The position numbers and the translations under genes are program-made. Below, in pieces: positions 31,804 to 41,158 of a stretch of DNA of 64,000 nt. The notes beneath the pieces were generated by a model that saw only the letters and a list, made by a program, of their open reading frames with translations, was not told where the DNA came from and did no database searches. Each line of letters begins with the position of its first letter. Positions within the stretch are counted from its first letter, which is position 1. This DNA is from JBBQWZ01 sp038210135 (GTDB lineage Bacteria > Acidobacteriota > Terriglobia > Bryobacterales > Bryobacteraceae): contig JBBQWZ010000028.1 of assembly GCA_038210135.1 (NCBI GenBank), positions 1 to 64,000 on the forward strand, given 5' to 3'.

Positions 31804-33659
31804 GTCCGGCGCCTATAAAAAAGAAGGGTGAGATCCGGCGACTGCTCCGTTTCGTGCGGCCGTACATGTGGCCCCTGCTCGCGTCGGTGTTTCTGATGGC
31901 GCTGGTAGGCGGTTCGCAGGCCTTGATGCTGAAGCTGATCCCGCCGATCTTCGATCGCGTGCTGAATCCGAAGTCGGCGGACGCGCCGATTCCGCTGCTA
32001 CCGATTCCGGGCTGGAATACGACGATTTATCTAAGCGACCTGATGCCGTCCGGCATACACAATGTGTGGACCATGGTCGCGATCGGCTTGCTGGGCGTGT
32101 TTCTGATCAAGGGCATTTGCGATTACCTGGGCAACTACCTGATCAACTACACCGGCTATTCGGCGGTGACGGATTTGCGGCAGATGGTTTTCGAACGGGT
32201 GCTGCAGCAGGATGCGCACTTCTTCGAGACGAATTCCACGGCGCGCGTGATGTCGTCGATCATGAACGACCTGGAGAAAATTCAGGTCGCGCTGTCGCAC
32301 ATTCTGGCCGATTTCCTGCGGCAGACGTTTACGGCACTCGCGCTGTTGTACATGATCGTCCACACCGACGCACGGCTCGCGTTCTTCAGTTTGACGGTGC
32401 TGCCATTCGTTCTGATTCCGACGCTGCGGATCGGAAGGAAAATTCGCAGGAGCACGCGGAAGGCGCAGGACGCGGCGGGCGATGTCAATCAGATTTTGCA
32501 GGAGACGCTAAGCGGGCAGCAGGTGGTGAAGGCGTTCGGCGCGGAAGAGTTTGAAGCGAACCGTTTCCGCCAGGCTTCGCTGCGATTAAAGAAGGGCAAC
32601 CTCCGCTACGTCGCGCAACAGGCGCTGGCATCGCCGCTGATTGAGTTTTTCGGCGCGATCACGATTGTCGGACTGTTGACCTACGCGCGAGCGCAAATTC
32701 AAAACGGCGGGATGAGCACGGGCGAGTTCACCGGATTCGTGATAGCGCTTTTGATGATTTACGAGCCAGTGAAGCGGCTGACGGGAATCCACAATATTTT
32801 CCAGCAGGCGCTGGGCGCGTCGCAGAAGGTTTTCGAGTATTTGGACCGCGAGCAGTTGATCGTCGAGAAGCCGAACGCGATCCAGCTTCCGAAGTTTGAG
32901 AAGAGCATCCACTTTGAGTGCGTGACGTTCCGGTATCCATCGGTGCCGGACGGATTTTTGCTCGACTGCATCGACCTCGAAGTAAAGAAGGGCCAGGTGG
33001 TGGCGCTGGTGGGGCCAAGCGGGGCGGGCAAAACGACGCTGGCGAATCTGGTGCCGAGGCTGTACGACACGACGGCGGGCGCGGTGAAAGTGGACGGCAT
33101 CGACGTTCGCGACCTCAATCTCGCCTCGCTGCGTCACAAGATCGGAATCGTTGCGCAGGATACGTTTTTGTTCAATGACACGGTCGCGAACAATATCGGC
33201 TACGGGTCGCCGGATACGAAGCGGGAAGCGATTCAGGCGGCGGCACGGAACGCGCTGGCCGAGGAATTTATCGAGCGGCTACCGGAAGGGTACGAGACGA
33301 TCATTGGCGAACGGGGCACGAAACTTTCGGGCGGGCAGCGGCAGAGGATCGCGATTGCGCGGGCGCTGCTGAAGAACGCTCCGATTCTGATTTTGGACGA
33401 AGCGACATCGCATCTGGACACGGAATCCGAGATGTTGGTGCAGAAGGCGCTGGCGAACCTGATGACCGACCGCACGGTGATCGTGATTGCACACCGGCTC
33501 TCGACGGTACGGCGCGCGGATACAATTGTGGTTCTTGATCGGGGGCGGATTGCGGAGACCGGCACGCACGAAGAGCTGGTGGCGCGCGGTGGAATTTATC
33601 AGCGTCTACATGAGCTGCAGTTTCTAGAGGCTGATCCCGTGGTCGTACCGAATTCATAG
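31800..33659 (+). CDS. MsbA-like ABC exporter (permease fused to ATPase)
   Basis: A 619-aa ABC half-transporter. Six membrane helices are followed by an ATPase domain with Walker A GPSGAGKT, signature LSGGQRQRIAIARALL and Walker B ILILDEATSHLD. The GTG at 31800 overlaps the upstream stop (GTGA). The size, fusion order and linkage to GT9 suggest a lipid A or lipooligosaccharide flippase, which is an inference from context; drug exporters share this build. Confidence 0.9.
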   Translation: MSPAPIKKKGEIRRLLRFVRPYMWPLLASVFLMALVGGSQALMLKLIPPIFDRVLNPKSADAPIPLLPIPGWNTTIYLSDLMPSGIHNVWTMVAIGLLGVFLIKGICDYLGNYLINYTGYSAVTDLRQMVFERVLQQDAHFFETNSTARVMSSIMNDLEKIQVALSHILADFLRQTFTALALLYMIVHTDARLAFFSLTVLPFVLIPTLRIGRKIRRSTRKAQDAAGDVNQILQETLSGQQVVKAFGAEEFEANRFRQASLRLKKGNLRYVAQQALASPLIEFFGAITIVGLLTYARAQIQNGGMSTGEFTGFVIALLMIYEPVKRLTGIHNIFQQALGASQKVFEYLDREQLIVEKPNAIQLPKFEKSIHFECVTFRYPSVPDGFLLDCIDLEVKKGQVVALVGPSGAGKTTLANLVPRLYDTTAGAVKVDGIDVRDLNLASLRHKIGIVAQDTFLFNDTVANNIGYGSPDTKREAIQAAARNALAEEFIERLPEGYETIIGERGTKLSGGQRQRIAIARALLKNAPILILDEATSHLDTESEMLVQKALANLMTDRTVIVIAHRLSTVRRADTIVVLDRGRIAETGTHEELVARGGIYQRLHELQFLEADPVVVPNS

Positions 33660-33680
33660 AAAGATAGCGAGTTTCTCAAC

Positions 33681-34601
33681 ATGGCAGCACCGATACGCAG
33701 CATGACGGGCTTCGCGCGCGCGCGACGGCCCCTGGGCGAAAGCGAGATCATCGTTGGCGTCAAGAGCCTGAATCATCGCGGGCTGGACGTCCACGTTCAC
33801 GCGCCGCCTTCGATCGATCCATACGAGAACGCGATACGTTCCGCAGCCAAGCGGAAGCTGATCCGCGGACATGTTGAGGTGCGGGTTTCGACGCCGCGCA
33901 CGGCGAATTCAAACGGGATCACGCTGAACCGCGACATGCTGGCTTCGTACGTGGGTGCGTTTGCGGAGGCGGCGAAAACGCACGGGTTGTCGGCGACGAC
34001 GCTGGATCTGAATGTCGCGATGCGTCTGCCGGGAATGTTCGCGGAGGGCGGAGATCGCAGCGAGGATGCGCCGCCCGAAACCGAATCGGCATTGTTGGGC
34101 GCGCTCGATGACGCGCTGGATGCGTTGAACGCATTCCGGCAGCGGGAAGGCGGCGAACTGGTCGCGGTGCTGCGGACGCATAACGAGCGAGTGGCGACAG
34201 CGGCGGCACAGATGGAAGAAATCAGGACGCGGGCGCTGCCGGCGTTCCATGCGCGGTTGCAAGAGCGGTTGGCGGATTTGTTAAACGGATCGGGCAATCG
34301 GGGCGCGATCGAACCGCAGCGGCTGGCTCAGGAGGCCGCACTGCTGGCGGACCGGAGCGATATCGGCGAGGAAATTGCGCGACTGAAAATCCATTCGAGC
34401 CAATTGGGCGGGTTGCTCGATAGCGGCGGCGAGGTTGGTAAGAAACTCGACTTCCTGCTGCAGGAGATGAATCGCGAGACGAACACGGTTTTGTCGAAGA
34501 CCAGCGGAATCGGTGAGGCGGGGCTGAAGATTACCGAGCTGGCGCTGGGCGCGAAAGCTGACATCGAAAAGATCCGCGAGCAATCGCTGAACCTGGAGTA
34601 A
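33681..34601 (+). CDS. yicC: YicC-family endoribonuclease
   Basis: A 306-aa protein that begins with IRSMTGFARARRPLGESEII, as in all YicC proteins, and ends with the diagnostic QEMNRETNTVLSKTSGIGEA and ALGAKADIEKIREQSLNLE (split here). Family members are RNA-cleaving enzymes that interact with small RNAs. The gene order yicC-gmk-rpoZ-coaBC is conserved in many bacteria, which supports the call. Confidence 0.93.
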   Translation: MAAPIRSMTGFARARRPLGESEIIVGVKSLNHRGLDVHVHAPPSIDPYENAIRSAAKRKLIRGHVEVRVSTPRTANSNGITLNRDMLASYVGAFAEAAKTHGLSATTLDLNVAMRLPGMFAEGGDRSEDAPPETESALLGALDDALDALNAFRQREGGELVAVLRTHNERVATAAAQMEEIRTRALPAFHARLQERLADLLNGSGNRGAIEPQRLAQEAALLADRSDIGEEIARLKIHSSQLGGLLDSGGEVGKKLDFLLQEMNRETNTVLSKTSGIGEAGLKITELALGAKADIEKIREQSLNLE

Positions 34602-34610
34602 GCCCGAGCG

Positions 34611-35228
34611 ATGACCACCGTTTTCATCGTGTCGGCCCCGTCGGGTTCAGGTAAATCGACCATCGTTGGGAAATTGCTCGAACAAGACAAGGGACTGCGT
34701 TTTTCAGTTTCCTATACGACGCGGAAACCGCGCGGCGTGGAAAAAGAGGGCGAAGAGTACTATTTCGTATCGCGGGAACAGTTTGAGGCGCGGCTGGTGC
34801 GAAACGAGTTCCTCGAACACGCGGAAGTCTTTGGAAACTATTACGGTACGCATATTTCGGAGATTGACCGGGCGCAGGCGGAAGGCAAGGATCTGGTCCT
34901 CGACATCGACGTCCAGGGTGAGAGACAATTAAAAGATCGAATTCCGGAAGCCGTTTCGATTTTCATTCTGGCCCCCTCGCGAGAGGATCTGGAGAACCGG
35001 TTAAGGGCGCGGTCGACGGATTCGAGTGAAGTGATCGCGCGGCGTTTGCGCGAGGCGGCTGAGGAAATCAGCCGATACGAGCAATACGATTACGTGTTGG
35101 TCAACCGGGAAGTCGAAGAATCCGTGGAGACGCTGAGTGCGATTGTGCGCGCCGCGCGGGTCCGCCGCAGCCGGATGGAACCGGAGATCCGGAAGATTCT
35201 GAGTACGTTTGAGAAAGTGCAGGGCTAA
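34611..35228 (+). CDS. gmk: Guanylate kinase
   Basis: A 205-aa kinase that converts GMP (or dGMP) to GDP with ATP. The P-loop SAPSGSGKSTIVGKL is at residues 8-22, the GMP-binding VSYTTRKPRGVEKEGEEYYF follows, and ETITVRIF-like lid sequence comes after (YYGTHISEIDRAQAEGKDLVLDIDVQG split). The length is usual. It is 9 bases after yicC and 5 before rpoZ. Confidence 0.95.
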   Translation: MTTVFIVSAPSGSGKSTIVGKLLEQDKGLRFSVSYTTRKPRGVEKEGEEYYFVSREQFEARLVRNEFLEHAEVFGNYYGTHISEIDRAQAEGKDLVLDIDVQGERQLKDRIPEAVSIFILAPSREDLENRLRARSTDSSEVIARRLREAAEEISRYEQYDYVLVNREVEESVETLSAIVRAARVRRSRMEPEIRKILSTFEKVQG

Positions 35229-35233
35229 CGAAC

Positions 35234-35476
35234 ATGGCAGACAAGAACATTCGCAGCACGCCAATCGCGGCGATTCCGGACGATCCGGAACAGAGTGCTT
35301 ACCGGTTCATCATCGTCGCCGCCAAGCGCGCGCGGCAATTGCAGGGCGGCCAGCGTTCCTTTCTGCCTTCCACTTCGAAAAAACCGACCGTAGCGGCGAT
35401 GGAAGAAGTGCGCCGCGGCCTGGTGAAATACGAAGATTCGAAGCGCGTGATTCAGGCCGTTCAGCCGGGTCAGTAA
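35234..35476 (+). CDS. rpoZ: RNA polymerase omega subunit
   Basis: An 80-aa protein resembling omega: YRFIIVAAKRARQLQGG matches the family's conserved helix (usually ryrlVliAakRArQL), followed by KKPTVAAMEEVRRGLVKY, the standard KP.TiAleEl..GKi block. It promotes assembly of RNA polymerase by binding the beta-prime subunit. The short N-terminal extension is typical of acidobacterial forms. It is 5 bases downstream of gmk, the usual order. Confidence 0.88.
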   Translation: MADKNIRSTPIAAIPDDPEQSAYRFIIVAAKRARQLQGGQRSFLPSTSKKPTVAAMEEVRRGLVKYEDSKRVIQAVQPGQ

Positions 35477-35519
35477 GTTTCCGAGCCGGATTCCCGCAGG
35501 TACGCCGGGACCGCATTTC

Positions 35520-36740
35520 ATGAACTGCATATTGGGAGTTGGCGGCGGCATCGCCGCATACAAATCCGCGGAACTCGCCAGAGCGCTTGGCGACCGCGGA
35601 TTTTCTGTTCAGGTAGTGATGACGCGGGCGGCGCGCGAGTTCATACAGCCGCTCACCTTCGCGGCGCTCACCGGCAAGAAAGTCATCACGGATTTATTTA
35701 ACGCAGCGAGCGCGGAAGACACGCTTGCGAGCTCGGTCGAACATATCCGTGTGGCGCAAGAGAATCAGATTCTGGTGATCGCTCCGGCGACGGCGGATCT
35801 GATGGCGAAACTGGCCCACGGGCTTGCGGACGATTTTCTGACGACCACATACCTCGCGTTTACCGGGAAGACGGTGCTGGCGCCGGCGATGAACGTGAAC
35901 ATGTGGCAGCATCCGGCGACGCAGGAAAATGTCCGGACGTTACGGGCGCGCGGATGTTACATCGCCGAGCCGGGCGAAGGCCATCTGGCGTGCGGCATGA
36001 CGGGTCCGGGGCGCATGGCGGAGCCGGCGGCGATTGCGGAATTCGTGCAGGGAATTTCCGCGGCGCGGCGGGATCTCGAAGGCGAAGTCGTGCTGATTAC
36101 GGCGGGTCCGACGCAGGAGCCGCTCGATCCGGTCCGCTACATCTCGAACCGTTCGTCGGGCAAGATGGGCTATGCACTGGCGGAAGCGGCGGCGGCACGC
36201 GGGGCGGACGTGGTGCTGGTTTCGGGGCCGGTGAATCTGGCGGTTCCAGCGGGTGTGCGGATCGAAAAAGTATGGACCGCGGTCGAGATGCGCGCGGCGG
36301 TGATGGCGCATCTTGCGGCGGCGACGATCATCGTGAAGGCGGCTGCGGTTGCCGACTACCAACGACTCGATGCGCCAACGCAAAAGCAAAAGAAGACTTC
36401 GGCGCGGTTGTCTCTCGAACTGGATCCGACCCCGGATATTTTGCAGGAGGTCGGGCAGAAGAAGGGCGATCGATTGCTGATCGGCTTTGCGGCTGAAACC
36501 GAGAATCTGGCGGAAGAAGCCAAGCGCAAGTTGAAATCGAAGAACTGCGACATGCTGGTGGCGAACCTGGTTTCGCAAGCTGGGATCGGGTTCGAAGCGG
36601 ACGACAACGAAGTCGTCCTATTCCTGCGCGGCGGTGAGCAGATTGCGATTCCGAAGGCGCGAAAGCGCGAGATCGCGGATCGGATTCTGGATCAGGTTTT
36701 GAAACTACGTTTGTCGCTGCACGCGGCGCAGGGCGCATAA
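35520..36740 (+). CDS. coaBC: Bifunctional phosphopantothenoylcysteine decarboxylase/synthetase
   Basis: A 406-aa fusion of CoaC (flavoprotein, N-terminal) and CoaB (C-terminal). CoaC motifs: GVGGGIAAYKSAELARAL, the catalytic His in SSVEHIRVA, PAMNVNMW and the reducing-Cys ACGMTGPGRMAEP. CoaB motifs: TAGPTQEPLDPVRYISNRSSGKMGYALA and the later KKTSARLSLELDPTPDILQ. Together they turn 4-phosphopantothenate plus cysteine into 4-phosphopantetheine in CoA synthesis. The ATG at 35520 was chosen for the flavin-binding start. The gene follows rpoZ as in many bacteria. Confidence 0.94.
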   Translation: MNCILGVGGGIAAYKSAELARALGDRGFSVQVVMTRAAREFIQPLTFAALTGKKVITDLFNAASAEDTLASSVEHIRVAQENQILVIAPATADLMAKLAHGLADDFLTTTYLAFTGKTVLAPAMNVNMWQHPATQENVRTLRARGCYIAEPGEGHLACGMTGPGRMAEPAAIAEFVQGISAARRDLEGEVVLITAGPTQEPLDPVRYISNRSSGKMGYALAEAAAARGADVVLVSGPVNLAVPAGVRIEKVWTAVEMRAAVMAHLAAATIIVKAAAVADYQRLDAPTQKQKKTSARLSLELDPTPDILQEVGQKKGDRLLIGFAAETENLAEEAKRKLKSKNCDMLVANLVSQAGIGFEADDNEVVLFLRGGEQIAIPKARKREIADRILDQVLKLRLSLHAAQGA

Positions 36741-36743
36741 CAT

Positions 36744-37595
36744 ATGCAGCCTGACGAACTCCGCAAGCAACTCGAGTTTTATCGCGACTTGGGCGTCAAG
36801 ACGATCTACGGAAGAATTCCGGTCATCGCTCCGTTAGGGGTGGAGCCCGCGGCGGCGCCTCCGCGAGTGGCTCCGGCCGCACACGCGCCGCAACCTTCGC
36901 GTCCTCCAGTCGGCAGACTTTCGTCTGCGCCTTCGCCGGCGGCTATTCGTTCAACGCCAAATCCAGTGCCAAAACCTTTACCCAAGCCGCCGACGTTCGA
37001 CCCGTTGACTTTCGATCGAACAGGCGATTCGCTGTTCAAGATTGTCGAGGATATCGGCGACTGTAAACGATGCCGGCTTTCGGAACAGCGGAACAAAATC
37101 GTGTTCGGCTCGGGGAACGAGAAGGCGAAGCTGGTTTTCGTTGGCGAAGGGCCGGGCGCGGATGAGGATGCGCAGGGCTTCCCGTTCGTGGGCCGCGCGG
37201 GGAATCTGCTTACGCAGATGATTGACGGAACCGCCAGCAAAGAAGGCATTCCGATCACGCGCGCGGACGCGTATATCTGCAATGTCGTCAAATGCCGGCC
37301 GCCGGAGAATCGGACTCCGTTGCCGGACGAGATGGAGATTTGCGGCCAGTTTCTGTTCCGGCAGTTGATGAGCATTCAGCCCACAGCGATCTGCGCGCTG
37401 GGGTCCACGGCGGCGAAGGCGCTGCTTGGAACTAAAGACGGCGTGATGAAGCTGCGCGGAAAATGGCACAAGTGGAACGGGATTCCGGTGATGGTGACGT
37501 ACCATCCGTCGTACCTGTTGCGGCCCTACAATCAGGACGCGAAGCGCGAGGCTTGGGAAGACCTGAAGAAAGTTCTGCACTTCGTCTATGACTGA
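36744..37595 (+). CDS. Family 4-like uracil-DNA glycosylase
   Basis: A 283-aa Fe-S uracil-DNA glycosylase. The N-terminal 85 residues are an Ala/Pro-rich linker; the catalytic domain begins around DCKRCRLSEQRNKIVFGSGN, whose two cysteines bind part of the [4Fe-4S] cluster. Motif GEGPGADEDAQGFPFVGRAG and later TYHPSYLLR (catalytic-site region) match family 4; AYICNVVKCRPPENR and EICGQFL supply the other cluster cysteines. It removes uracil from DNA. Overlap of eight bases with tmk shows coupling in a nucleotide-metabolism run. Confidence 0.92.
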   Translation: MQPDELRKQLEFYRDLGVKTIYGRIPVIAPLGVEPAAAPPRVAPAAHAPQPSRPPVGRLSSAPSPAAIRSTPNPVPKPLPKPPTFDPLTFDRTGDSLFKIVEDIGDCKRCRLSEQRNKIVFGSGNEKAKLVFVGEGPGADEDAQGFPFVGRAGNLLTQMIDGTASKEGIPITRADAYICNVVKCRPPENRTPLPDEMEICGQFLFRQLMSIQPTAICALGSTAAKALLGTKDGVMKLRGKWHKWNGIPVMVTYHPSYLLRPYNQDAKREAWEDLKKVLHFVYD

Positions 37596-38250
37596 GCGGG
37601 CGCGCGGCCAGCGGGGCCGGTTTATTACGTTCGAAGGTCCGGACGGGAGCGGGAAATCGACGCAACTGCGGACGCTTGCCGCGAGGCTGCGGAGCGACGG
37701 CGTCGACGTTCTTGAGACTGCGGAGCCAGGCGGCACCGAGATCGGACAACAGATCCGGCGTGTTCTTCTCGACGGTAAGAATCAGGAATTGTCGGCGGTC
37801 ACCGAACTGCTACTGATGTTCGCGGCACGCGCGCAGAATACCGATCAGTGGATTCTTCCGGCGTTGCGCGATGGCAAGGTGGTGCTCTGTGACCGGTGGA
37901 CGGATTCCACGCTTGCGTACCAGGGGGCAGGGCGCGGATTGGGAGCGGAAGTCGTGCTCGAAGTCGATCGAATCGCATGCCGCGGTCTTGTGCCGGACAT
38001 GACGATTTACGTCGATATCGAAGTGGAGGCGGGCCTGTCGCGCGCGAAGGCGCGCAACCAGAAAACCGATGCGATCGAAACGCGGCTCGACGAACAGGCA
38101 CTTGATTTCCATAAGCGGGCGCGCGCGGCGTACTTGCGTTTAGTGAGCGACGAGCCGGATCGGGTGAAGTTGGTTGATGGGGACCGCGTTCCAGTGTTAG
38201 TTGCAGAAGACGTGTACGCGGCGGCCTGCTCGTCACTGGCGCGAAAATAG
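37588..38250 (+). CDS. tmk: Thymidylate kinase
   Basis: A 220-aa kinase that makes dTDP from dTMP. The P-loop FEGPDGSGKSTQLRTLAARL is at residues 11-30, the dTMP site DRWTDSTLAYQGAGRG follows, and the later AKARNQKTDAIETR contains the lid arginine. The start overlaps udg by eight bases. The length and the LID sequence are as in type II enzymes. Confidence 0.93.
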   Translation: MTERARGQRGRFITFEGPDGSGKSTQLRTLAARLRSDGVDVLETAEPGGTEIGQQIRRVLLDGKNQELSAVTELLLMFAARAQNTDQWILPALRDGKVVLCDRWTDSTLAYQGAGRGLGAEVVLEVDRIACRGLVPDMTIYVDIEVEAGLSRAKARNQKTDAIETRLDEQALDFHKRARAAYLRLVSDEPDRVKLVDGDRVPVLVAEDVYAAACSSLARK

Positions 38251-38281
38251 CTGGGCATCCGACGAAAATGGCCGAAAAGCG

Positions 38282-38326
38282 CTTACTGCGCGGCACTTCG
38301 TGCCGCTTCGCGCGCGCCTCGATGCC
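38282..38326 (+). repeat. Dispersed 45-bp repeat, copy 2 (family A)
   Basis: Matches the minus-strand copy at 3727-3771 at 38 of 45 positions, without gaps. It lies downstream of tmk, 52 bases before the 24-bp repeat, so this intergenic gap holds two repeat families. Confidence 0.6.
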
Positions 38327-38377
38327 AGGGCAACATCCTATTGGTTGCGGCAGCGCCGCATGATTGTTGTCTTTGCT

Positions 38378-38401
38378 GCACAGGCCGGAGGCCTATGCCA
38401 C
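38378..38401 (+). repeat. Dispersed 24-bp palindromic repeat, copy 2 (family B)
   Basis: Identical over 24 bases to 15623-15646, with AGGCCGGAGGCCT in its centre. It is 25 bases upstream of the pseudouridine synthase start. Confidence 0.65.
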
Positions 38402-38425
38402 CTCTTGCGCGGTATCGTAAGAGCG

Positions 38426-39343
38426 ATGGAGTTTGAGTTTGCGGTGAGTCCGGACCAAGCGGGCTGGCGGCTGGATCACGCTCTCATGCAGGCGTTTCCG
38501 CAATTCAGCCGGGCACGGATGCAGCTCTGGGCGAAGTCCGGAAGGGTGCTCGTGAATAGCTGCGCGGTCACGAAGGCGTCGATGATCTTGCGGGGCGGCG
38601 AGATGGTTTCGTTGACGCCGGATGCACCGCCTCCTTTGCATGCTGAGCCGGAGGATCTTCCGGTCGAGGTGATTTATGAAGACGCCGCCGTGATTGCGAT
38701 CAATAAGCCGGCGGGCTTGACGGTCCACGCCGGGGCGGGAGCGCATTCGGGGACTTTGGTGAATCGGCTGGTCGCTCGGTTTCAGGCGTTGTCGAAAGTT
38801 GGCGGCGACGAGCGGCCCGGAATCGTACACCGATTGGATAAAGACACGAGCGGAGTGTTGCTGGTGGCGCGTACGGACGCCGCGCACCGGTCGCTGGCGG
38901 AGCAGTTTGCCGAGAGATCGGTCGAGAAAATTTACCTGACTCTGGTGCACGGCTCGGTGAAGAAAGACGCGGGCAGGATTACGGCGCCGATCGCGCGCGA
39001 CCCGGTCCGGCGGACGCGCATGACGACCAAGGTGGCCAGCGGCCGAACGGCGCTGACCGACTATAAGGTCCTGCGTCGCTGTCCGGATCCGGCGAAGTTT
39101 TCGTATCTTGAAGTGAAGATCGGCACGGGGCGTACGCACCAGATCCGAGTGCATTTGGCGAGCATCGGGCATCCGGTGGTGGGGGACCGGCTCTATGGCG
39201 CTCCGGCGAGCGAAGGATTGGCGCGCAATTTTCTGCATGCGCATCGAATCTCGTTCCATTCGCCGGCGAGCGGGGAGCGGGTGACAGTTTCGGCTCCGCT
39301 GCCGTTGGAGTTGGAGAGTTTCTTGCAGTCGGTAGGCGGGTAG
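38426..39343 (+). CDS. RluD-family pseudouridine synthase
   Basis: A 305-aa RNA pseudouridylate synthase of the RluA/RluD family. An N-terminal S4 RNA-binding domain (SRARMQLWAKSGRVLVN) is followed by the catalytic domain; the active-site Asp is in PGIVHRLDKDTSGVLLVART. KTRM-like PVRRTRMTTKVASGRTALTD and the closing RTHQIRVHLASIGHPVVGD are standard. It isomerises uridines in 23S rRNA (RluD acts on U1911/1915/1917); the exact site is not determined. The ATG at 38426 was chosen because the upstream region contains repeats. Confidence 0.92.
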   Translation: MEFEFAVSPDQAGWRLDHALMQAFPQFSRARMQLWAKSGRVLVNSCAVTKASMILRGGEMVSLTPDAPPPLHAEPEDLPVEVIYEDAAVIAINKPAGLTVHAGAGAHSGTLVNRLVARFQALSKVGGDERPGIVHRLDKDTSGVLLVARTDAAHRSLAEQFAERSVEKIYLTLVHGSVKKDAGRITAPIARDPVRRTRMTTKVASGRTALTDYKVLRRCPDPAKFSYLEVKIGTGRTHQIRVHLASIGHPVVGDRLYGAPASEGLARNFLHAHRISFHSPASGERVTVSAPLPLELESFLQSVGG

Positions 39344-39427
39344 GCGAAGAGCATTCGCTCACTTCGTTCGCGGTTCTGAAGGACGAGTGGGTCGGCTGAC
39401 ATGGCCGTTCGCAAGTGGAACGGGCGC

Positions 39428-39433
39428 TATAAT
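39428..39433 (+). promoter_or_regulatory. -10 box (TATAAT) upstream of VWA gene
   Basis: A perfect TATAAT lies 30 bases before the chosen start of the VWA gene. No convincing -35 hexamer was found at 16-18 bp, so the promoter may be activated or weak. The ribosome-binding sequence GAGGGA follows at about 39444-39449. Confidence 0.5.
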
Positions 39434-39462
39434 GAATCCACGTCGAGGGATTGTCCACTTAT

Positions 39463-40374
39463 ATGTTCCGGCTCTTAGCCGTTTGTGCGGCCACGCTTTG
39501 TCTGCTTCCGGCCCTCGCGCAGAAGCCCACCGATGAAGATCAGACCCGCATCGTGTTGGACGTCACGCGCGTCAACATGCTGTTTACGGTGTCCGATAAA
39601 AAGGGCCGCTTCGTTACGGACTTGGGCAAGGACGACTTCGAAATCATCGAAAACAAGCGTCCGCAAAACATTCTGGAGTTTACGGCGGAAACGGATCTTC
39701 CGCTTCGCCTGGGCATCCTAATCGATACCAGCAACAGCATCCGCGAGCGATTCAAATTTCAGCAGGAAGCGGCCAACGATTTTCTGTCACAAGTAATGCG
39801 GCCGGCCGATAAAGCGGTGGTGGTGAGCTTCGATACCGCGGCGGAACTGGTGGCCGATCTTACCAACGAAGTCGATAAGCTGAAGGCCGCGATCAAAGGG
39901 CTGCGGCCAGGCGGCGGGACCGCGTTATACGACGCGATTTTCTTTGCTTGCCGGGATAAGTTGATGCAGGATCAGCCGCGTCACAAGTTCCGGCGGGCCA
40001 TGGTCATTATCAGCGACGGCGAAGACACGCAAAGCCGATACACGCGCGAGCAGGCGCTCGAGATGGCGCACAAGGCGGACGTCGTGATTTACACGATTTC
40101 TACCAACATCACGCGCATCGATTCCGATGGCGACAAGATCCTGAAATATTACGCCAACCAGACTGGCGGACTCTCGTTTTCTCCGTTCAAAGCCCTGGAT
40201 ATGGCGCAATCGTTCGAGAACATTGCGAACGAGCTTCGCCATCAGTACAACGTGTTGTACCGGCCGGAGCCACTCAAGGCGGACGGGTTGTATCATCCCG
40301 TAGACATCAAAGTGCGGAACCGGAAAGACCTGGTGGTCCGCGCGCGGCGCGGCTATTACGCTCCGCGAACGTAG
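39463..40374 (+). CDS. Secreted VWFA-domain protein (acidobacterial type)
   Basis: A 303-aa exported protein. The ATG at 39463 begins a signal peptide (MFRLLAVCAATLCLLPALAQ); a TTG at 39451 is an alternative but sits too close to the GAGGGA sequence. An N-terminal beta-rich module (VNMLFTVSDKKGRFVTDLGKDDF) precedes a von Willebrand A domain whose metal-ion site is LGILIDTSNSIRERF (DxSxS) and DGEDTQSRY. This two-part form is typical of Acidobacteria. The function is probably protein binding in the periplasm; the partner is unknown. Confidence 0.85.
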   Translation: MFRLLAVCAATLCLLPALAQKPTDEDQTRIVLDVTRVNMLFTVSDKKGRFVTDLGKDDFEIIENKRPQNILEFTAETDLPLRLGILIDTSNSIRERFKFQQEAANDFLSQVMRPADKAVVVSFDTAAELVADLTNEVDKLKAAIKGLRPGGGTALYDAIFFACRDKLMQDQPRHKFRRAMVIISDGEDTQSRYTREQALEMAHKADVVIYTISTNITRIDSDGDKILKYYANQTGGLSFSPFKALDMAQSFENIANELRHQYNVLYRPEPLKADGLYHPVDIKVRNRKDLVVRARRGYYAPRT

Positions 40375-40441
40375 TGCGGCGCGCGTGTAAAACGTCGCAG
40401 GCGCATGATAAACTGAAATTTCTCCCCCCAAAGGTAACCTC

Positions 40442-41143
40442 GTGGATAAGTTAACTCGCAAAGACCTCAAGACGGACAAGTTTGCCGAAGAGGTCGCCCA
40501 CTCCGTCGATTTCATTTCGCACCACCGCCCGCAGGCGCTCCGTTATGGCTTAATTGCTCTCGCCGTGATCGTCGTGGCCTTTGGAGCCTACTTCTACATG
40601 CGCTATCAGCGCGGCGTCCGCCAGGATGTGCTGCGCGAAGCGATGTTGATTTTCGACTCCAATATCGCGCCGAGCGCCCCCGAAGGACTGAAGGCATTTC
40701 CGACGTCCGAAGAAAAAGACAAGGCAATGCAGAAGGCCTTCAGCAATCTCGCCGACAAGTATTCGGGCACGATGGAAGGCGAGATCGGCCGCTACATGCT
40801 GGGCGTCACCGCCGTGGATAAGGGCAAGCTCGACGAGGCAGCCAAACATTTCGACCAGGTCGCGAATTCGAGCCAGAAGGATTACGGCGCACTCGCGCGT
40901 TTGGCGCTGGCACAGATTTACGTAAGCCAGGGCAAGGATCAGGAAGCGGAAAAGACGCTGCAATATGTCGTCGATCATCCGTCCGTCATGGTCTCGAAAG
41001 AGCAGGCGCAGATCGAACTCGCGAAGGTCCTCGGCAAGCGCGATCCGGCCGCGGCGCGTAAGATGCTTGAGCCGCTGCGGACCGAGCGCGGCGCGATCAG
41101 CCAGGCTGCCGTGCAGACGCTGGCTCAGCTGACGCTGAAGTAA
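40442..41143 (+). CDS. YfgM-like TPR membrane protein
   Basis: A 233-aa protein from a GTG start. A short cytoplasmic segment is followed by one transmembrane helix (ALRYGLIALAVIVVAFGAYFYM) and a periplasmic TPR-type domain: GRYMLGVTAVDKGKLDEAAK, then ARLALAQIYVSQGKDQEAEK. The architecture matches the YfgM/TPR_21 family, which in E. coli works with the SecYEG translocon and chaperones such as PpiD. Location in front of dgt does not give a function. Confidence 0.75.
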   Translation: MDKLTRKDLKTDKFAEEVAHSVDFISHHRPQALRYGLIALAVIVVAFGAYFYMRYQRGVRQDVLREAMLIFDSNIAPSAPEGLKAFPTSEEKDKAMQKAFSNLADKYSGTMEGEIGRYMLGVTAVDKGKLDEAAKHFDQVANSSQKDYGALARLALAQIYVSQGKDQEAEKTLQYVVDHPSVMVSKEQAQIELAKVLGKRDPAAARKMLEPLRTERGAISQAAVQTLAQLTLK

Positions 41144-41158
41144 GGATCCCTCAAAGCC